64,000 nt of DNA from Paeniglutamicibacter psychrophenolicus (GCF_017876575.1 NZ_JAGIOE010000001.1:310001-374000), one strand, 5' to 3'. Shown: positions 11,819 to 21,190, counted from the first letter of the stretch. Translations and numbers: made by a program. Notes: a model not told the origin generated them from the sequence alone.

Positions 11819-12315
11819 TGACCGCCACAGATACCCGCAGCTGGGTCGGCCCGAACGCGGCCGAGCGCCTGGAGATCCTGCGCAACACCAAGTCGATCGC
11901 GATCGTGGGGGCCTCGAACAAGCCCTCGCGCGCGAGCTACTTCGTGGCGACCTACCTGCTCTCCAGCTCCAAGTACAAGGTCTACTTCGTGAACCCGGTG
12001 CTCGATGAGATCCTGGGCCAGCCGGTCTACAAGTCGCTCGCGGACCTGCCAGAGACCCCGGATTTGGTCGAGGTCTTCCGCAAGCACGACGATTTGCCCG
12101 GCGTCCTGGACGAGTCGATCGCCGTCGGCGCCAAGACCCTGTGGCTGCAGCTGGGTTCCTGGCACGAGGAGGTCGCGGCGAAGGCCGAGGCCAACGGCCT
12201 GGACGTGGTCATGGACCGCTGCGTGAAGATCGAGCACGCCCGCTTCCACGGCGGGCTGCGTCTGGCCGGATTCAACACCGGCGTCATCTCCTCCAAGCGC
12301 CAGCTGCTCGCCTAG
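11818..12315 (+). CDS. CoA-binding domain protein (YccU-like)
   Basis: 165-aa single-domain protein with a Rossmann fold of the succinyl-CoA-synthetase-alpha CoA-binding type. It has SIAIVGASNKPSRASY near residue 30, then VYFVNPVLDEILGQPVY, and a C-terminal VMDRCVKIEH that places a conserved cysteine as in the YccU family. No catalytic partner domain is present. TAATG overlap with metY makes it part of the SAM-controlled operon. A regulatory or CoA/acetyl-CoA-sensing role is possible but unproven. Confidence 0.82.
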   Translation: MTATDTRSWVGPNAAERLEILRNTKSIAIVGASNKPSRASYFVATYLLSSSKYKVYFVNPVLDEILGQPVYKSLADLPETPDLVEVFRKHDDLPGVLDESIAVGAKTLWLQLGSWHEEVAAKAEANGLDVVMDRCVKIEHARFHGGLRLAGFNTGVISSKRQLLA

Positions 12316-12329
12316 CAAGCCGAACAGCG

Positions 12330-12382
12330 CGAAGGGTCCGGGTCCGAAACCATCTGGTTCAGGATCCGGACCCTTCGTTTTT
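12330..12382 (+). terminator. intrinsic terminator of the metY operon
   Basis: A 12-bp stem (12330-12341 with 12366-12377) is followed by five T residues (12378-12382). It lies 14 bases past the CoA-binding gene. The convergent ArsR-type gene ends at 12400. Confidence 0.85.
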
Positions 12383-12399
12383 GGCTGGAACTCCGGCCG

Positions 12400-13017
12400 T
12401 TAGCGCAGCCCCGGCAGATCCTCGCGGGCCATGACCATGGAAAAGTTCCACAGCTTGCGTTCGGTGCCGTCGCCGGCAGCGGCAATGCTCCCCGCCTTGG
12501 TCCGGCGCAGCAGTTCCAGCACGCCCTCCTCGAGCTCTTCGGCTTCACGGGCATTGAGCCTGAGGCTTGAGATGTCCAGCATGGCCCGGGCCTCGGGCTC
12601 GGAGCCGGTGGCGTATTTGGTGCCCCAGTCGACCACGGCCCGCAATTGCCTGATCTGGTCCTCGGCCTCCTGCCCCAGGTAGGCCCGCAGGGCCAGGGCG
12701 TCGTCGGTCTCGCTTGGCCGGTTGGGCGAGCCCACACTCAGTCCGCCGGGCACCGCTCGCCAGACCCGGTCGCGCTTGTCTCGGGCCAGTTCCGGGGCGT
12801 CCTCGATGATATGTGCCTCGGCCAGCACCCGCAGGTGGAAGCTCAGCGAGTTGGCCGGCACGCCCAGGCGCACGGCCAGGTCGGCGGCCCGGGCGGCCTC
12901 CACGGCGGAAAGCTCGGCAAGGATGCGTCGGCGCAGCGGGTTGGCCATGGCCTTGAGCATGGGCGTGGTCATCGTGGTGCGGTCGGGTTGCCTGGTCTCC
13001 GGTTCCGGGTTGCTCAT
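12400..13017 (-). CDS. ArsR-family transcriptional regulator
   Basis: 205-aa regulator with an N-terminal winged helix: MANPLRRRILAELS, then the recognition region VPANSLSFHLRVLAEAHIIE. The C-terminal half is helical and acidic and has no obvious metal-binding Cys cluster, so the ligand is more likely organic than a metal. It is divergent from an MFS transporter across a short spacer with two palindromes sharing the core TTGCGCAA (13047-13071). Repression of itself and of the transporter is inferred from this arrangement. Confidence 0.85.
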   Translation of the reverse strand: MSNPEPETRQPDRTTMTTPMLKAMANPLRRRILAELSAVEAARAADLAVRLGVPANSLSFHLRVLAEAHIIEDAPELARDKRDRVWRAVPGGLSVGSPNRPSETDDALALRAYLGQEAEDQIRQLRAVVDWGTKYATGSEPEARAMLDISSLRLNAREAEELEEGVLELLRRTKAGSIAAAGDGTERKLWNFSMVMAREDLPGLR

Positions 13018-13046
13018 GGTTCCAAGTGTAGCGAATCCACAAAATT

Positions 13047-13071
13047 AGTTGCGCAACTGTTATTGCGCAAT
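13047..13071. promoter_or_regulatory. tandem palindromic operator between arsR-type and MFS genes
   Basis: Two perfect palindromes, AGTTGCGCAACT (13047-13058) and ATTGCGCAAT (13062-13071), share TTGCGCAA and have centres 14 bases apart. They fill the divergent spacer, 30 bases from the regulator start and about 30 from the transporter start. This is what a dimeric winged-helix repressor binding two sites would use. Confidence 0.75.
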
Positions 13072-13098
13072 TAAGTTTGCGGGTTTACCGTGGGTTGC

Positions 13099-14430
13099 AT
13101 GGAGAACATCTCGCAGCACCGCACCCTCCCCCTGTGGCGCGACCGGCAATACCTGTTGTGGCTCGGTTCCGACACCGGCTCGGCGATGGGCATGGCCCTG
13201 CAATCATTCACCGTCCCGCTGGTGGCGCTGGTGGCGACAGGATCGCCCGCGCAGGCGGGGCTCATTGCTGCCCTGGGCCAGCTGGTGCGGGTGGTGTGCA
13301 CGCTGCCCGGCGGCGTGCTCGCCGACCGTCGGGACCGGCGCAAGCTCATGGCGCTCGGCGGCGTGCTGGGAGCCGTCGGCGGCATCGGGTTGTGCCTGGC
13401 CGTCGTCGGCGGCGTCCTGGGCTTCTGGACGCTGCTGGTGCTGCACCTGTTCATGTCTGCGCGCAACGGCGTCTTTGGTTCCGCCTCGGATGCCGCGCTC
13501 AAGGACCTGGTGCCGGAGTCCCGGCTGGCTTCCGCCCTGGCAGCGAACCAGGGCCGCGATGCGGTGATCTCGCTGGCGGGCGGACCGCTGGGCGGACTGC
13601 TGCTGTCGGTGTCGCAGGTCCTGGCCTTCGGAGCCATGGCCGGAGCCCATGCGGTGGCAGCGCTGGGCGCCCGGCTCATCGACTCCCCCGCAGCTCCGCC
13701 GGTGCCGGATTCCCGGACCGCAGAGGCCCCGAAACCAGACGATGGATCCGGGGCGTTGCGCAGCTACCTCGCCGAAGGGACCGCCGGGATGGCATGGCTG
13801 CTGCGGCGCCGGGATTTGCGCGGCATCCTGCTGATCTCCACCCTGCTGAACCTGGGCATCAATGCGTCGATCATCTCCGTCATTTTTGCCTTGCAGCAGC
13901 GCGGGGAATCGGCTGCCACCATCGGCTGGGTCTCGGCAAGCATGGGTGCCGGGATGTTGCTGGGGAGCCTGCCGGCCGCCGCGCTGCTCAAGCGCCTGCC
14001 GACAGGGCTCGCGGTGTGCAGCGGGCTGGTGGTGATGGCCTGCGCCATGGCCCTGCTGCCATTCACCCAGTCGCCCATCTGGGCCTCGGTGCTCTTTGGC
14101 ATCTCGATCTTCGGCGCACCCACCATCAACGCCGGGCTGGGCGGCTACTTCATGGCCGCGGTGCCCAGCGAGCTGCTGGGCCGGGCCACCAGCGCCTCGG
14201 CCTTGCTGGGCATGGCAGCGGTTCCGCTGGCACCGTTGATTGCAGGATTCGGCTATCCGGCATGGGGTTGGTCGGGCCTGCTGGCCTGCTGCGCAGGGAT
14301 CTGCGTGTTCGCCACCGTCCTGGCCGTGGCAAACCGGCCCTTGCGCACCCTGCCCGTCCAGGCGGAGTGGGCAGGGCACGCGTCGGTCCACACGAATCAC
14401 GGCACCACGGCCCCGGCTTCGGGGCGCTAG
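13099..14430 (+). CDS. MFS transporter
   Basis: 443-aa, about 12-segment permease of the major facilitator type. The loop 2-3 motif is present as GGVLADRRDRRKLMALGG. It resembles the enterobactin-exporter/DHA3-like actinobacterial efflux proteins with a long central loop. ATG 13099 is favoured over in-frame GTG 13090, though both ribosome sites are weak. It is paired with the divergent ArsR-type repressor, so inducible efflux of the regulator's ligand is the likely role. The substrate is unknown. Confidence 0.82.
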   Translation: MENISQHRTLPLWRDRQYLLWLGSDTGSAMGMALQSFTVPLVALVATGSPAQAGLIAALGQLVRVVCTLPGGVLADRRDRRKLMALGGVLGAVGGIGLCLAVVGGVLGFWTLLVLHLFMSARNGVFGSASDAALKDLVPESRLASALAANQGRDAVISLAGGPLGGLLLSVSQVLAFGAMAGAHAVAALGARLIDSPAAPPVPDSRTAEAPKPDDGSGALRSYLAEGTAGMAWLLRRRDLRGILLISTLLNLGINASIISVIFALQQRGESAATIGWVSASMGAGMLLGSLPAAALLKRLPTGLAVCSGLVVMACAMALLPFTQSPIWASVLFGISIFGAPTINAGLGGYFMAAVPSELLGRATSASALLGMAAVPLAPLIAGFGYPAWGWSGLLACCAGICVFATVLAVANRPLRTLPVQAEWAGHASVHTNHGTTAPASGR

Positions 14431-14440
14431 GTGTTCGGGC

Positions 14441-14827
14441 CTACCAGTCGGCGTCTTCGTCGTCGTCGGCCTCGGAAATCCCCAGGTCCGGCTGCTGGTT
14501 CGAATCGAACTCGGCCCAGGCCTCGGTAAAGCCGAGGATGTCCTCGAGCGCCTCTTCCTCTTCGTCCTCCAGCAGCTCCAGGGCCTCCGGGGTGTCAAGA
14601 ATGGTGCCGATGGCCGATGCGGGGTGCTCCTCGAAGTAGTCGACAGGAGAGTACTCGGCGTTGAAGGTCATGTCCTTGCTCTGCCCGTACAGGTCGATGA
14701 ACGCCCGCACTGCCTTGGGGACCCGAGCCAGGTCCAGGCCCGACAAGGAGTCGTTGTATGCCTGCGCCGTCGCCTCGGCCCATTCCTCGATGATCGCTTC
14801 ATTCATTTGCGAGTTGTTGTTGCCCAC
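14441..14827 (-). CDS. conserved acidic hypothetical protein
   Basis: 128-aa protein, strongly acidic at the C-terminus (EDEEEEALEDILGF, then ADDDEDADW). The body contains VRAFIDLYGQSKDMTFNAEY. No membrane segment or catalytic motif is seen. GTG 14827 has AGGA seven bases upstream; ATG 14806 is the alternative. It converges with the MFS gene, 10 bases between stops. Protein-like composition makes it real, but its function is unknown. Confidence 0.65.
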   Translation of the reverse strand: MGNNNSQMNEAIIEEWAEATAQAYNDSLSGLDLARVPKAVRAFIDLYGQSKDMTFNAEYSPVDYFEEHPASAIGTILDTPEALELLEDEEEEALEDILGFTEAWAEFDSNQQPDLGISEADDDEDADW

Positions 14828-14969
14828 TGCCTTTTCCTGCCTGTTCGGAGATACTTCGAGCACCAATAGTAATGGGCGGAACCCGGGTGCGTACATGCCG
14901 AAAATGTGACGTTCGCCCGGGCCCGGCACATGCCGCGTCCGTGGCGTCGCACCTGGCGCCCGCGACGGC

Positions 14970-15019
14970 AAAAAGGGAGCCGGCGCTGGATGCCCGTCGG
15001 GCTTCCAGCACCGGCTCCC
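14970..15019 (-). terminator. intrinsic terminator of the nitrilase gene
   Basis: A 16-bp stem with one mismatch (15004-15019 with 14975-14990), read on the minus strand, is followed by TTTTT. It starts 13 bases beyond the nitrilase stop. Confidence 0.8.
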
Positions 15020-15031
15020 GGCAAGGCCTTG

Positions 15032-15811
15032 CTACAGTCGGCGGTTGGCCAGCACCGGCAGGAACTCGCGCACCTCGTCGATGCGGCGGCGGGTGACATC
15101 GGTGGTCACCAGCCCCTCGGAGTCCTCGCCCAGGTACTCGATCGGGACACCCATCGGGTCCAGGATCGCGGAATGGCCAATGGTGTGGCTGGAACTGGTT
15201 CCGGCCGCGGCGACCCACACCGTGTTCTCGATGGCACGGGCCCGCAACAGGGTTTCCCAGTGCTCGATCTTGTGCTCGCCCTTGAACCAGGCAGCGGGCA
15301 CGAGCAAAAGCTCGGCCCCCTCGGTGACCAGCCGGCGGGCAACCTCCGGGAATCGCAGGTCGTAACAGGTCAGCACGCCTACCTTCAGGCCACCGATCTC
15401 AAAGATGGGAACCTGCCCCACATCCCCGGCCTTGATGGACTTGGATTCCTGGTAGGAGAAGGCGTCGTAGAGGTGGATCTTGCGGTACGTGCCCAGGATC
15501 GAGCCGTCGGCCCCCAGCACCGCCAGGGTGTTGTAGGGGCGGTCGTCGCCGCTTTGCTCGTACCCTCCGGCCACGATGGCGATGCCATGTTCTGCCGCCA
15601 GGAAGGACAGCTGCTGGACGAACGTGGTCCAGTTCCCTTCGATGGCCGCGTTCAGCGGGCCGGTCACCTGGGACACGGCGAGCATGGCTTCCTCGGGGAA
15701 CAGCACCAATTCGGAGTCCTCGGCCTTCGCCTTGGCGACCAGGCTGCCCATGATCTTCAAGTTCTCGGTGACGGACCCGGAGGGGGCAAACTGACCAACA
15801 CTGACCTTCAT
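15032..15811 (-). CDS. carbon-nitrogen hydrolase (nitrilase superfamily)
   Basis: 259-aa single-domain amidase/nitrilase-fold enzyme. The Glu-Lys-Cys triad is visible: Glu40 in FPEEA, Lys111 in YRKIHL, Cys149 in LTCYDLRFPE. Length and the YRKIHLYDAF and CYDLRFPE blocks fit the Nit/omega-amidase branch rather than true nitrilases. Repair of deaminated glutathione or amide hydrolysis are possible roles. ATG 15811 has AAGGGAA upstream. Monocistronic, divergent from a drug transporter, ended by an intrinsic terminator. Confidence 0.88.
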   Translation of the reverse strand: MKVSVGQFAPSGSVTENLKIMGSLVAKAKAEDSELVLFPEEAMLAVSQVTGPLNAAIEGNWTTFVQQLSFLAAEHGIAIVAGGYEQSGDDRPYNTLAVLGADGSILGTYRKIHLYDAFSYQESKSIKAGDVGQVPIFEIGGLKVGVLTCYDLRFPEVARRLVTEGAELLLVPAAWFKGEHKIEHWETLLRARAIENTVWVAAAGTSSSHTIGHSAILDPMGVPIEYLGEDSEGLVTTDVTRRRIDEVREFLPVLANRRL

Positions 15812-15908
15812 GGCGATTCCCTTCGTCGCTGAGTGCTTCCATCCAGCGTAACGACAATCGCCCATACGGTGGATCCGTCACCGCCGATTTCGCCATAGCC
15901 TGAGGAAT

Positions 15909-17537
15909 GTGACGAGAAAACTAGGCAATAAGTGGTTTACGCTGGCGGTGCTGGCCGGGGCCCTGGCCATGATCGTGCTCGATGGCACGATCGTCGGGGT
16001 CTCCCTGCCGGCCATGATCCAGGACCTGGGCATGGGCCTGACCCAGGCCCAGTGGGTCAATTCCCTCTACTCCGTGGTGCTGGCGGCGCTGCTGATGACC
16101 GCCGGACGGCTCGGCGACAGGGTGGGACGCCGCCGGTTGCTGGCCCTGGGCGTCGGGCTCTTCGTGCTCGGCAGTCTTTCGGCAGCCCTTGCCACAGGAC
16201 CCGGCACGTTGATCACCTCGCGCGCGCTGCAGGGCATCGGCGGTGCCGCAGTGTTGCCGTCCACGCTTTCGAGCATGAACTCGCTCTTCCGCGGCAAGGA
16301 ACGGGCTGCGGCGTTCGGCGTGTGGGGCGCCGTCATGTCGGGTGCCGCAGCCATCGGCCCATTGGCCGGCGGCGCCTTCACCACCTACCTGGACTGGCGG
16401 TGGATCTTCTGGGTCAACCTGCCCCTGGGCATTCTGGTGATCCTGGGCATCTGGCGTTTTGTCCCGGAAACGACCAACGCTGCCAAGGGTCGCGGTGCCG
16501 ACCTCCTCGGCGTGCTGCTCAGTGCCGTTGGGTTCGGGTTGCTGGTCTTTGCGCTCATCGAGGGTCCAAGCTGGGGATGGTGGTTCCCGCGCTCCGCGGT
16601 GGACTTCGGGCCGCTCGAGTGGCCGGCCGACGCGGCAGTCTCGCTGATCCCGCTGCTGGGGCTCGCGGCCCTCGCCTCACTGGCTGCGTTCATTGGCTGG
16701 GAGCTGCGCCGCGCCAGGACGGGCAAAAGCACGCTGCTGGATCTCTCGCTTTTCACCCACCCAACGTTTTCCTGGGGCAACGCCACCGCCACGATGGTGG
16801 CAATGGGAGAGTTCGGGCTGCTGCTGGTGCTGCCGCTTTACCTGATCAACGTGCTGGGCACCGACCCCATGGGCGCAGGGCTCATCCTCGCCGGCATGGC
16901 CGCCGGTGCATTCCTCTCCGGGGCCCTGGCCCGCCGCCTGGCCGAGGCCATGGGTGCCGACCGCGTCGTGATGCTGGGGCTGGGCATGGAAATCACCGGC
17001 GTGGCGGCCCTGCTGTTCGTGCTGGGGGCCGGGGCCCCGCTGCTGCCGCTGGTGGGCTCCCTGGTGTTCTACGGGCTGGGCCTGGGGTTGGCCTCCGCCC
17101 AGCTGACCAGCACCGTGTTGCGCGACATTCCCACCGAGTCCTCGGGCCAGGGCTCGGCAACCCAGAGCACCGTGCGGCAGCTGGGCGCCGGGTTCGGCAC
17201 GGCCATTGCCGGCAGCGTTCTGGCCGTGGCCACCACGCATGCCGCCACCACCAACCTGGTGTCCCTTGCGCTGCCCGGCCTCGACGCCGGCGACTGGGCG
17301 CGGAAGCTCAGCGATTCGGCCGGCGGGCTGATCCCGCTCATCCAGCACGGCAACGCCGGAGCGGCCTTCGGGCCACACGCCGCGCAGGTCGCCGGGGCCA
17401 TGTCCGAGGCATTCACCTCGGGAGTCCAGGCGGCCATGGTTGCCGCCGTCATCTGCCTGGCCATTGGCTGGGTCGGTTCGTTGCAGGTCAGCCGCGCAGC
17501 CCGGCGCGCGCAGCTGGTTCCCGCAACCGACCACTGA
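15909..17537 (+). CDS. MFS drug transporter, DHA2 (14-TMS) type
   Basis: 542-aa permease of the EmrB/QacA group. The motif A loop is GRLGDRVGRRRLLALG, and the motif C-like segment has GxxxGP as GAAAIGPLAGG. A long loop follows around residue 200-220 (RSAVDFGPLEW). About 14 membrane segments are expected for this length. GTG 15909 has AGG five bases upstream. No local regulator adjoins it. The gene ends at a strong bidirectional hairpin. Substrate unknown; multidrug proton antiport is the family role. Confidence 0.85.
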   Translation: MTRKLGNKWFTLAVLAGALAMIVLDGTIVGVSLPAMIQDLGMGLTQAQWVNSLYSVVLAALLMTAGRLGDRVGRRRLLALGVGLFVLGSLSAALATGPGTLITSRALQGIGGAAVLPSTLSSMNSLFRGKERAAAFGVWGAVMSGAAAIGPLAGGAFTTYLDWRWIFWVNLPLGILVILGIWRFVPETTNAAKGRGADLLGVLLSAVGFGLLVFALIEGPSWGWWFPRSAVDFGPLEWPADAAVSLIPLLGLAALASLAAFIGWELRRARTGKSTLLDLSLFTHPTFSWGNATATMVAMGEFGLLLVLPLYLINVLGTDPMGAGLILAGMAAGAFLSGALARRLAEAMGADRVVMLGLGMEITGVAALLFVLGAGAPLLPLVGSLVFYGLGLGLASAQLTSTVLRDIPTESSGQGSATQSTVRQLGAGFGTAIAGSVLAVATTHAATTNLVSLALPGLDAGDWARKLSDSAGGLIPLIQHGNAGAAFGPHAAQVAGAMSEAFTSGVQAAMVAAVICLAIGWVGSLQVSRAARRAQLVPATDH

Positions 17538-17548
17538 GCAAACGCCAA

Positions 17549-17603
17549 GGGCGTGGTTCCCGCACCGGCTGGAGTTCATCCTGCCGGTGCGGGAACCACG
17601 CCC
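17549..17603. terminator. 20-bp bidirectional hairpin between MFS and purA
   Basis: Arms 17549-17568 and 17584-17603 are perfectly complementary. The stem lies between two convergent genes and is followed on the plus strand by CCTTGTTGT. It should stop both transcripts. Confidence 0.8.
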
Positions 17604-17619
17604 CCTTGTTGTGTGGAAC

Positions 17620-18909
17620 CTAGTCGTTGATCAGGTCGTGGCGCACGATGGTCTGCTCGCGATCCGGTCCAACACCAATTGCCGAGAAGCGGGTACCGCT
17701 CATGGCCTCGAGTGCCAGCACGTAGTTGCGTGCGTTCTCCGGAAGGTCTTCCATGGTGCGGGCCGTGGTGATGTCCTCGGTCCAGCCATCGAAGTACTCG
17801 AAGATCGGCTTGGCGTGGTGGAAATCGGTCTGCGTCATCGGCATTTCGTCGTGGCGCACCCCGTCCACGTCGTAGGCCACGCACACCGGGATCTTCTCGA
17901 TGTTGGACAGCACATCGAGCTTGGTGACGAAGTAGTCGGTGAAGCCGTTCACGCGCGAGGCGTGGCGGGCCAGGACCGCGTCGTACCAGCCGCAGCGGCG
18001 CGGGCGGCCGGTGTTCACGCCGAACTCGCCGCCGGTCTTCTGCAGGTAATCGCCCATGTCGTCAAAGAGCTCGGTGGGGAACGGTCCTGCACCCACGCGG
18101 GTGGTGTAGGCCTTGATGATGCCGATCGAGCGGCTGATGCGGGTCGGGCCGATGCCCGAACCCACCGAGGCGCCGCCTGCGGTCGGGTTCGAGGAGGTCA
18201 CGAACGGGTAGGTGCCGTGGTCCACGTCCAGGAACGTGGCCTGGCCGCCCTCCATGAGCACGACCTTCCCGGCATCCAGGGCGTTGTTCAGCTCGAGGGT
18301 CGCATCGATCACCAACGGGCGCAGTCGCTCGGCGTAGGAGAGGAAGTACTCGACGATTTCCTCGACCTCGACGTTGCGGCGGTTGTAGACCTTGACCAGC
18401 AGCTCGTTCTTCTGGCGCAGTGCGCCCTCGACCTTCTGGCGCAGGATGGATTCGTCGAAGACGTCCTGCACCCGGATGCCGAGGCGGCCGATCTTGTCCA
18501 TGTATGCCGGGCCGATGCCGCGCCCGGTGGTGCCGATGGCGCGCTTACCCAGGAAGCGTTCGGTGACCTTGTCCATGGTCTGGTGGTACGGGGCAACCAG
18601 GTGTGCGTTGGCCGAGACCCGCAGCTTCGAGGTGTCCGCACCGCGGGCTTCGAGCCCGTCGATCTCTTCAAAGAGCGCTTCGAGGTTCACGACGCAGCCG
18701 TTGCCGATGATCGGGATGGCATTTGGCGAAAGAATGCCGGCGGGAAGGAGCTTGAGCTCATACTTTTCACCGCCAACGACGACTGTATGGCCGGCGTTGT
18801 TGCCGCCGTTTGGCTTCACAACATAGTCGACCTGGCCACCCAAAAGGTCTGTGGCCTTGCCTTTGCCTTCGTCGCCCCACTGGGCTCCGACGATCACGAT
18901 TGCTGGCAT
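17620..18909 (-). CDS. purA: adenylosuccinate synthetase
   Basis: First committed step from IMP to AMP: IMP, aspartate and GTP give adenylosuccinate. At 429 aa it has the family length. The N-terminal GTP-binding block is [14 protein letters not shown], with the catalytic Asp in WGDEGKGK and His in [19 protein letters not shown] and [12 protein letters not shown] also match. ATG 18909 follows GGGGGAGG. In mycobacteria purA lies near the DUF3151 and fba genes; here about 25 kb of other genes separates them. Confidence 0.97.
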   Translation of the reverse strand: MPAIVIVGAQWGDEGKGKATDLLGGQVDYVVKPNGGNNAGHTVVVGGEKYELKLLPAGILSPNAIPIIGNGCVVNLEALFEEIDGLEARGADTSKLRVSANAHLVAPYHQTMDKVTERFLGKRAIGTTGRGIGPAYMDKIGRLGIRVQDVFDESILRQKVEGALRQKNELLVKVYNRRNVEVEEIVEYFLSYAERLRPLVIDATLELNNALDAGKVVLMEGGQATFLDVDHGTYPFVTSSNPTAGGASVGSGIGPTRISRSIGIIKAYTTRVGAGPFPTELFDDMGDYLQKTGGEFGVNTGRPRRCGWYDAVLARHASRVNGFTDYFVTKLDVLSNIEKIPVCVAYDVDGVRHDEMPMTQTDFHHAKPIFEYFDGWTEDITTARTMEDLPENARNYVLALEAMSGTRFSAIGVGPDREQTIVRHDLIND

Positions 18910-19078
18910 GGGATCCTCCCCCTTGCTCGATTCAGCGCGGCCGGCACATGGTGCCGGGTCCCGGCGGTGCCGGGCGCAGAAATGCCCCTCGCTCTTCGAT
19001 TGGCCCAAGCAGGATCAGGAAGAACAGTAAGGGGCTCTTACGTCACGAGTTTACCCGATGAAGGATCAATGGGTGGAT

Positions 19079-19438
19079 TTATGCTTCCTTGGGCTCGTCC
19101 TCTGTCTCGATCGCCGCAGTTAATGCGGCCCGCACCAATGTTTCCCAGTGGGCAATCGAACTTTCGGGAACCGACACCCAGTCGCGGAAGGGCCGCCCCT
19201 GCCCCGAGGGGTCGAAAAGAGCCGCGCCGGGATAGTCCATGGCCGTGCGCATGGCTTCGCTGTCGCGCCCGACCTTGAATCCCATGGTGTCCGCGAGCAG
19301 GCAGGCAATGGCCTTGGATTCGTACTTCAAGGCGTCTTTGCCAAACATCTTTCCAGCAACCACTCCCTCGCCGAGCAGGGCACGGGTGAGCCGCTGAAAC
19401 TCGTTCATTGCTTCTGGTGTCGGAAATTGCATACTCAT
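19079..19438 (-). CDS. TfoX-N-like small protein
   Basis: 119-aa protein. The block EGVVAGKMFGKDALKYESKA followed by KVGRDSEAMRTAMDYPGAAL and then RDWVSVPESS resembles the TfoX N-terminal domain, a small fold best known from the competence regulator but widespread with no assigned function. No helix-turn-helix or membrane segment is seen. ATG 19438 has GGGGG upstream; an extended reading frame reaching 19972 is not protein-like in its first part. Located 170 bases downstream of purA's start on the same strand. Confidence 0.65.
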   Translation of the reverse strand: MSMQFPTPEAMNEFQRLTRALLGEGVVAGKMFGKDALKYESKAIACLLADTMGFKVGRDSEAMRTAMDYPGAALFDPSGQGRPFRDWVSVPESSIAHWETLVRAALTAAIETEDEPKEA

Positions 19439-19521
19439 GCCCCCATCAAACCTCGCCATTGCCCCTCGCGTCGAGGGGATGGCGCGTAAAGATTCCCGGT
19501 GGAAGCAAAAAGCGACCATTC

Positions 19522-19884
19522 CTACCTGGCGGACTGGCGCTGGCTGCGTTTTTCCCTCAGCCACCAGAACGGGAGCAGGAACGTCCCCAGTGCGCTGACA
19601 AGCCAGACCAGCAGGGCGCCCAGCACCCAGGTGCTCACCCCGGTGATATGCAAGCCGCCGCGGAAGAGTTGGGCGATGAAGGGCGCCCGTGCTGTGGCAA
19701 GCAATCCCGCCCCACCCAGGAACGCCGAGGCGTAGCAATTGGCAATGGTTGCGACATACGGGGTGATGAGCGTCTGCACCACTGTGGACACCAGCACGGC
19801 GGCAACGAACCCGGACACCCGGATGTTGAAGCCATCCAGGATCCAGCTTGTCACGAGGAGTCCCGGCATCGAGGAAACCGCCAA
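19522..19884 (-). CDS. four-TMS membrane protein (phage holin IV-like superfamily)
   Basis: 120-aa hydrophobic protein with about four membrane segments and a basic tail (LREKRSQRQ). SWILDGFNIRVSGF and the closing WVLGALLVWLVSALGTFLLPF match the small actinobacterial membrane family annotated as phage holin superfamily IV; nothing else here is phage-like. TTG 19884 has AGG about nine bases upstream, and ATG 19869 is the alternative. It is divergent from the TetR gene. Function unknown. Confidence 0.65.
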   Translation of the reverse strand: MAVSSMPGLLVTSWILDGFNIRVSGFVAAVLVSTVVQTLITPYVATIANCYASAFLGGAGLLATARAPFIAQLFRGGLHITGVSTWVLGALLVWLVSALGTFLLPFWWLREKRSQRQSAR

Positions 19885-19994
19885 GATAACGGCCTAACCA
19901 GGAAGCGAATCGTGGTCCCGAGTGCACGGCCGGCGACAGGCGCGGCGCAGCTCTGCCGGGCAGAGTTTCCAACTGCGCCGCCTAGACTTGGGCC

Positions 19995-20567
19995 ATGGCC
20001 CTGACGCGAGAACAACTTATCGATGCCGCGGTCGGCATTCTCTCCGAATTCGGCCTGGCCGACCTGTCCATGCGTCGGCTGGCCCGGGAACTCGATGTCC
20101 AGGTCGGGGCGCTGTACTGGCATGTGAAGTCCAAGCAGGAACTGCTCGTGGACGTCGCGGCCAAGCTCCTGGATTCGGTGCCCCGACCCGCGACCCCGAC
20201 CCCGGCATTGGCGCCCCTGTCGATCGCTGCGCTGCTGCGCCAGCTGCGCAGCGCGTTGATCGCCGTGCCCGACTCTGCCGAGGTCATGCAGCTGGCCCAG
20301 TCCATGCGGCCCGAATCGCTGGACCCGATGGGTTGGTTGTTGGAATTCCTGCAGCTCGCAGGCGTCCCGCAGAATGACGCGACCTACGCCCGCCACGTGC
20401 TGGTCAACCATTTGCTGGGGTCGATTGCCTCCCACCAGGAAGCGGTGGCGCTTTCGGCAGAAGCGGAGCCTGATACGGTCTCCACCGAGTGGGAAGAGTC
20501 AGCCTTTGACTACGGGGTGCGGGTGATCCTGCAGGGCTTGGCCCTGGAGCACCCGGCAGTCGTTTAG
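19995..20567 (+). CDS. TetR-family transcriptional regulator
   Basis: 190-aa regulator. The N-terminal HTH is clear: LIDAAVGILSEFGLADLSMR, then ARELDVQVGALYWHVKSKQE, which is very like TetR itself and the TetR_C-type tetracycline repressors. The C-terminal ligand domain is divergent. It faces the small membrane protein gene (110 bases between starts), a likely target. Its stop overlaps the stop of the convergent thymidine kinase gene by four bases. Ligand unknown. Confidence 0.85.
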   Translation: MALTREQLIDAAVGILSEFGLADLSMRRLARELDVQVGALYWHVKSKQELLVDVAAKLLDSVPRPATPTPALAPLSIAALLRQLRSALIAVPDSAEVMQLAQSMRPESLDPMGWLLEFLQLAGVPQNDATYARHVLVNHLLGSIASHQEAVALSAEAEPDTVSTEWEESAFDYGVRVILQGLALEHPAVV

Positions 20568-21190
20568 CTGCCCAATCGTCCGTTCGAGGCCTCAAGATAG
20601 CAGGCGCCGCACAGCGACTCGTACCAAACCTCGTCCCCGTCGATGGCCACCTGGTCGCCGTCGAAGATGATCCGGGTGCCGATGCGCCGGGTGTTGAACA
20701 CCGCTTTCCTGCCGCAGCGGCAAATGGTCTTGAGCTCCTCAAGGCTGTGCGCGATTTCCAGCAGGCGCCGTGATCCGGGAAACGCGTGGGTGCGGAAGTC
20801 CGAGCGGATCCCGTAGGCAAGCACCGGGACGTTGTCCAGGATGGCTATGCGGAACAGGTCGTCGACCTGCTCAGGAGTCAGGAACTGGGCCTCGTCAACC
20901 AGCAGGCACGCCACCGGCGGGGCATCCACGTGCTGGACCAACGCGTCGGGGTCGTCGCCCGCCGCCTGCCGGGCGAAAAGTTCCCGGATGTCCTCGGTCG
21001 GGGGGATCAGGAAATCCACGTCCCGGCTCATGCCCAGGCGGGACACGATGCGGGAGTCACCCTTGGTGTCGACCCCCGGCTTCGTCAACAGGACCCGCTG
21101 CCCGCGCTCCTCGTAATTGAAAGCGGCCTGGAGCAATCCCGTGGATTTGCCGGAATTCATTGCCCCATAACGGAAATACAGCTTCGCCAC
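20564..21190 (-). CDS. tdk: thymidine kinase
   Basis: Salvage enzyme phosphorylating thymidine with ATP; 208 aa. The P-loop GAMNSGKS is at residues 9-16. LLVDEAQFL carries the catalytic Glu, followed by lasso-type sequence. Zinc-binding cysteines are in CRCGRKA and CGACYLE. GTG 21190 has GGAC about four to seven bases upstream and starts exactly at the first beta strand. A hairpin (21278-21323) separates it from kynU upstream on the same strand. Confidence 0.93.
   Translation of the reverse strand: MAKLYFRYGAMNSGKSTGLLQAAFNYEERGQRVLLTKPGVDTKGDSRIVSRLGMSRDVDFLIPPTEDIRELFARQAAGDDPDALVQHVDAPPVACLLVDEAQFLTPEQVDDLFRIAILDNVPVLAYGIRSDFRTHAFPGSRRLLEIAHSLEELKTICRCGRKAVFNTRRIGTRIIFDGDQVAIDGDEVWYESLCGACYLEASNGRLGS

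Noticed and set aside
19522-19884. Prophage holin
   Set aside because: The holin-like family is a common chromosomal membrane protein; no phage genes, endolysin or integrase lie nearby.
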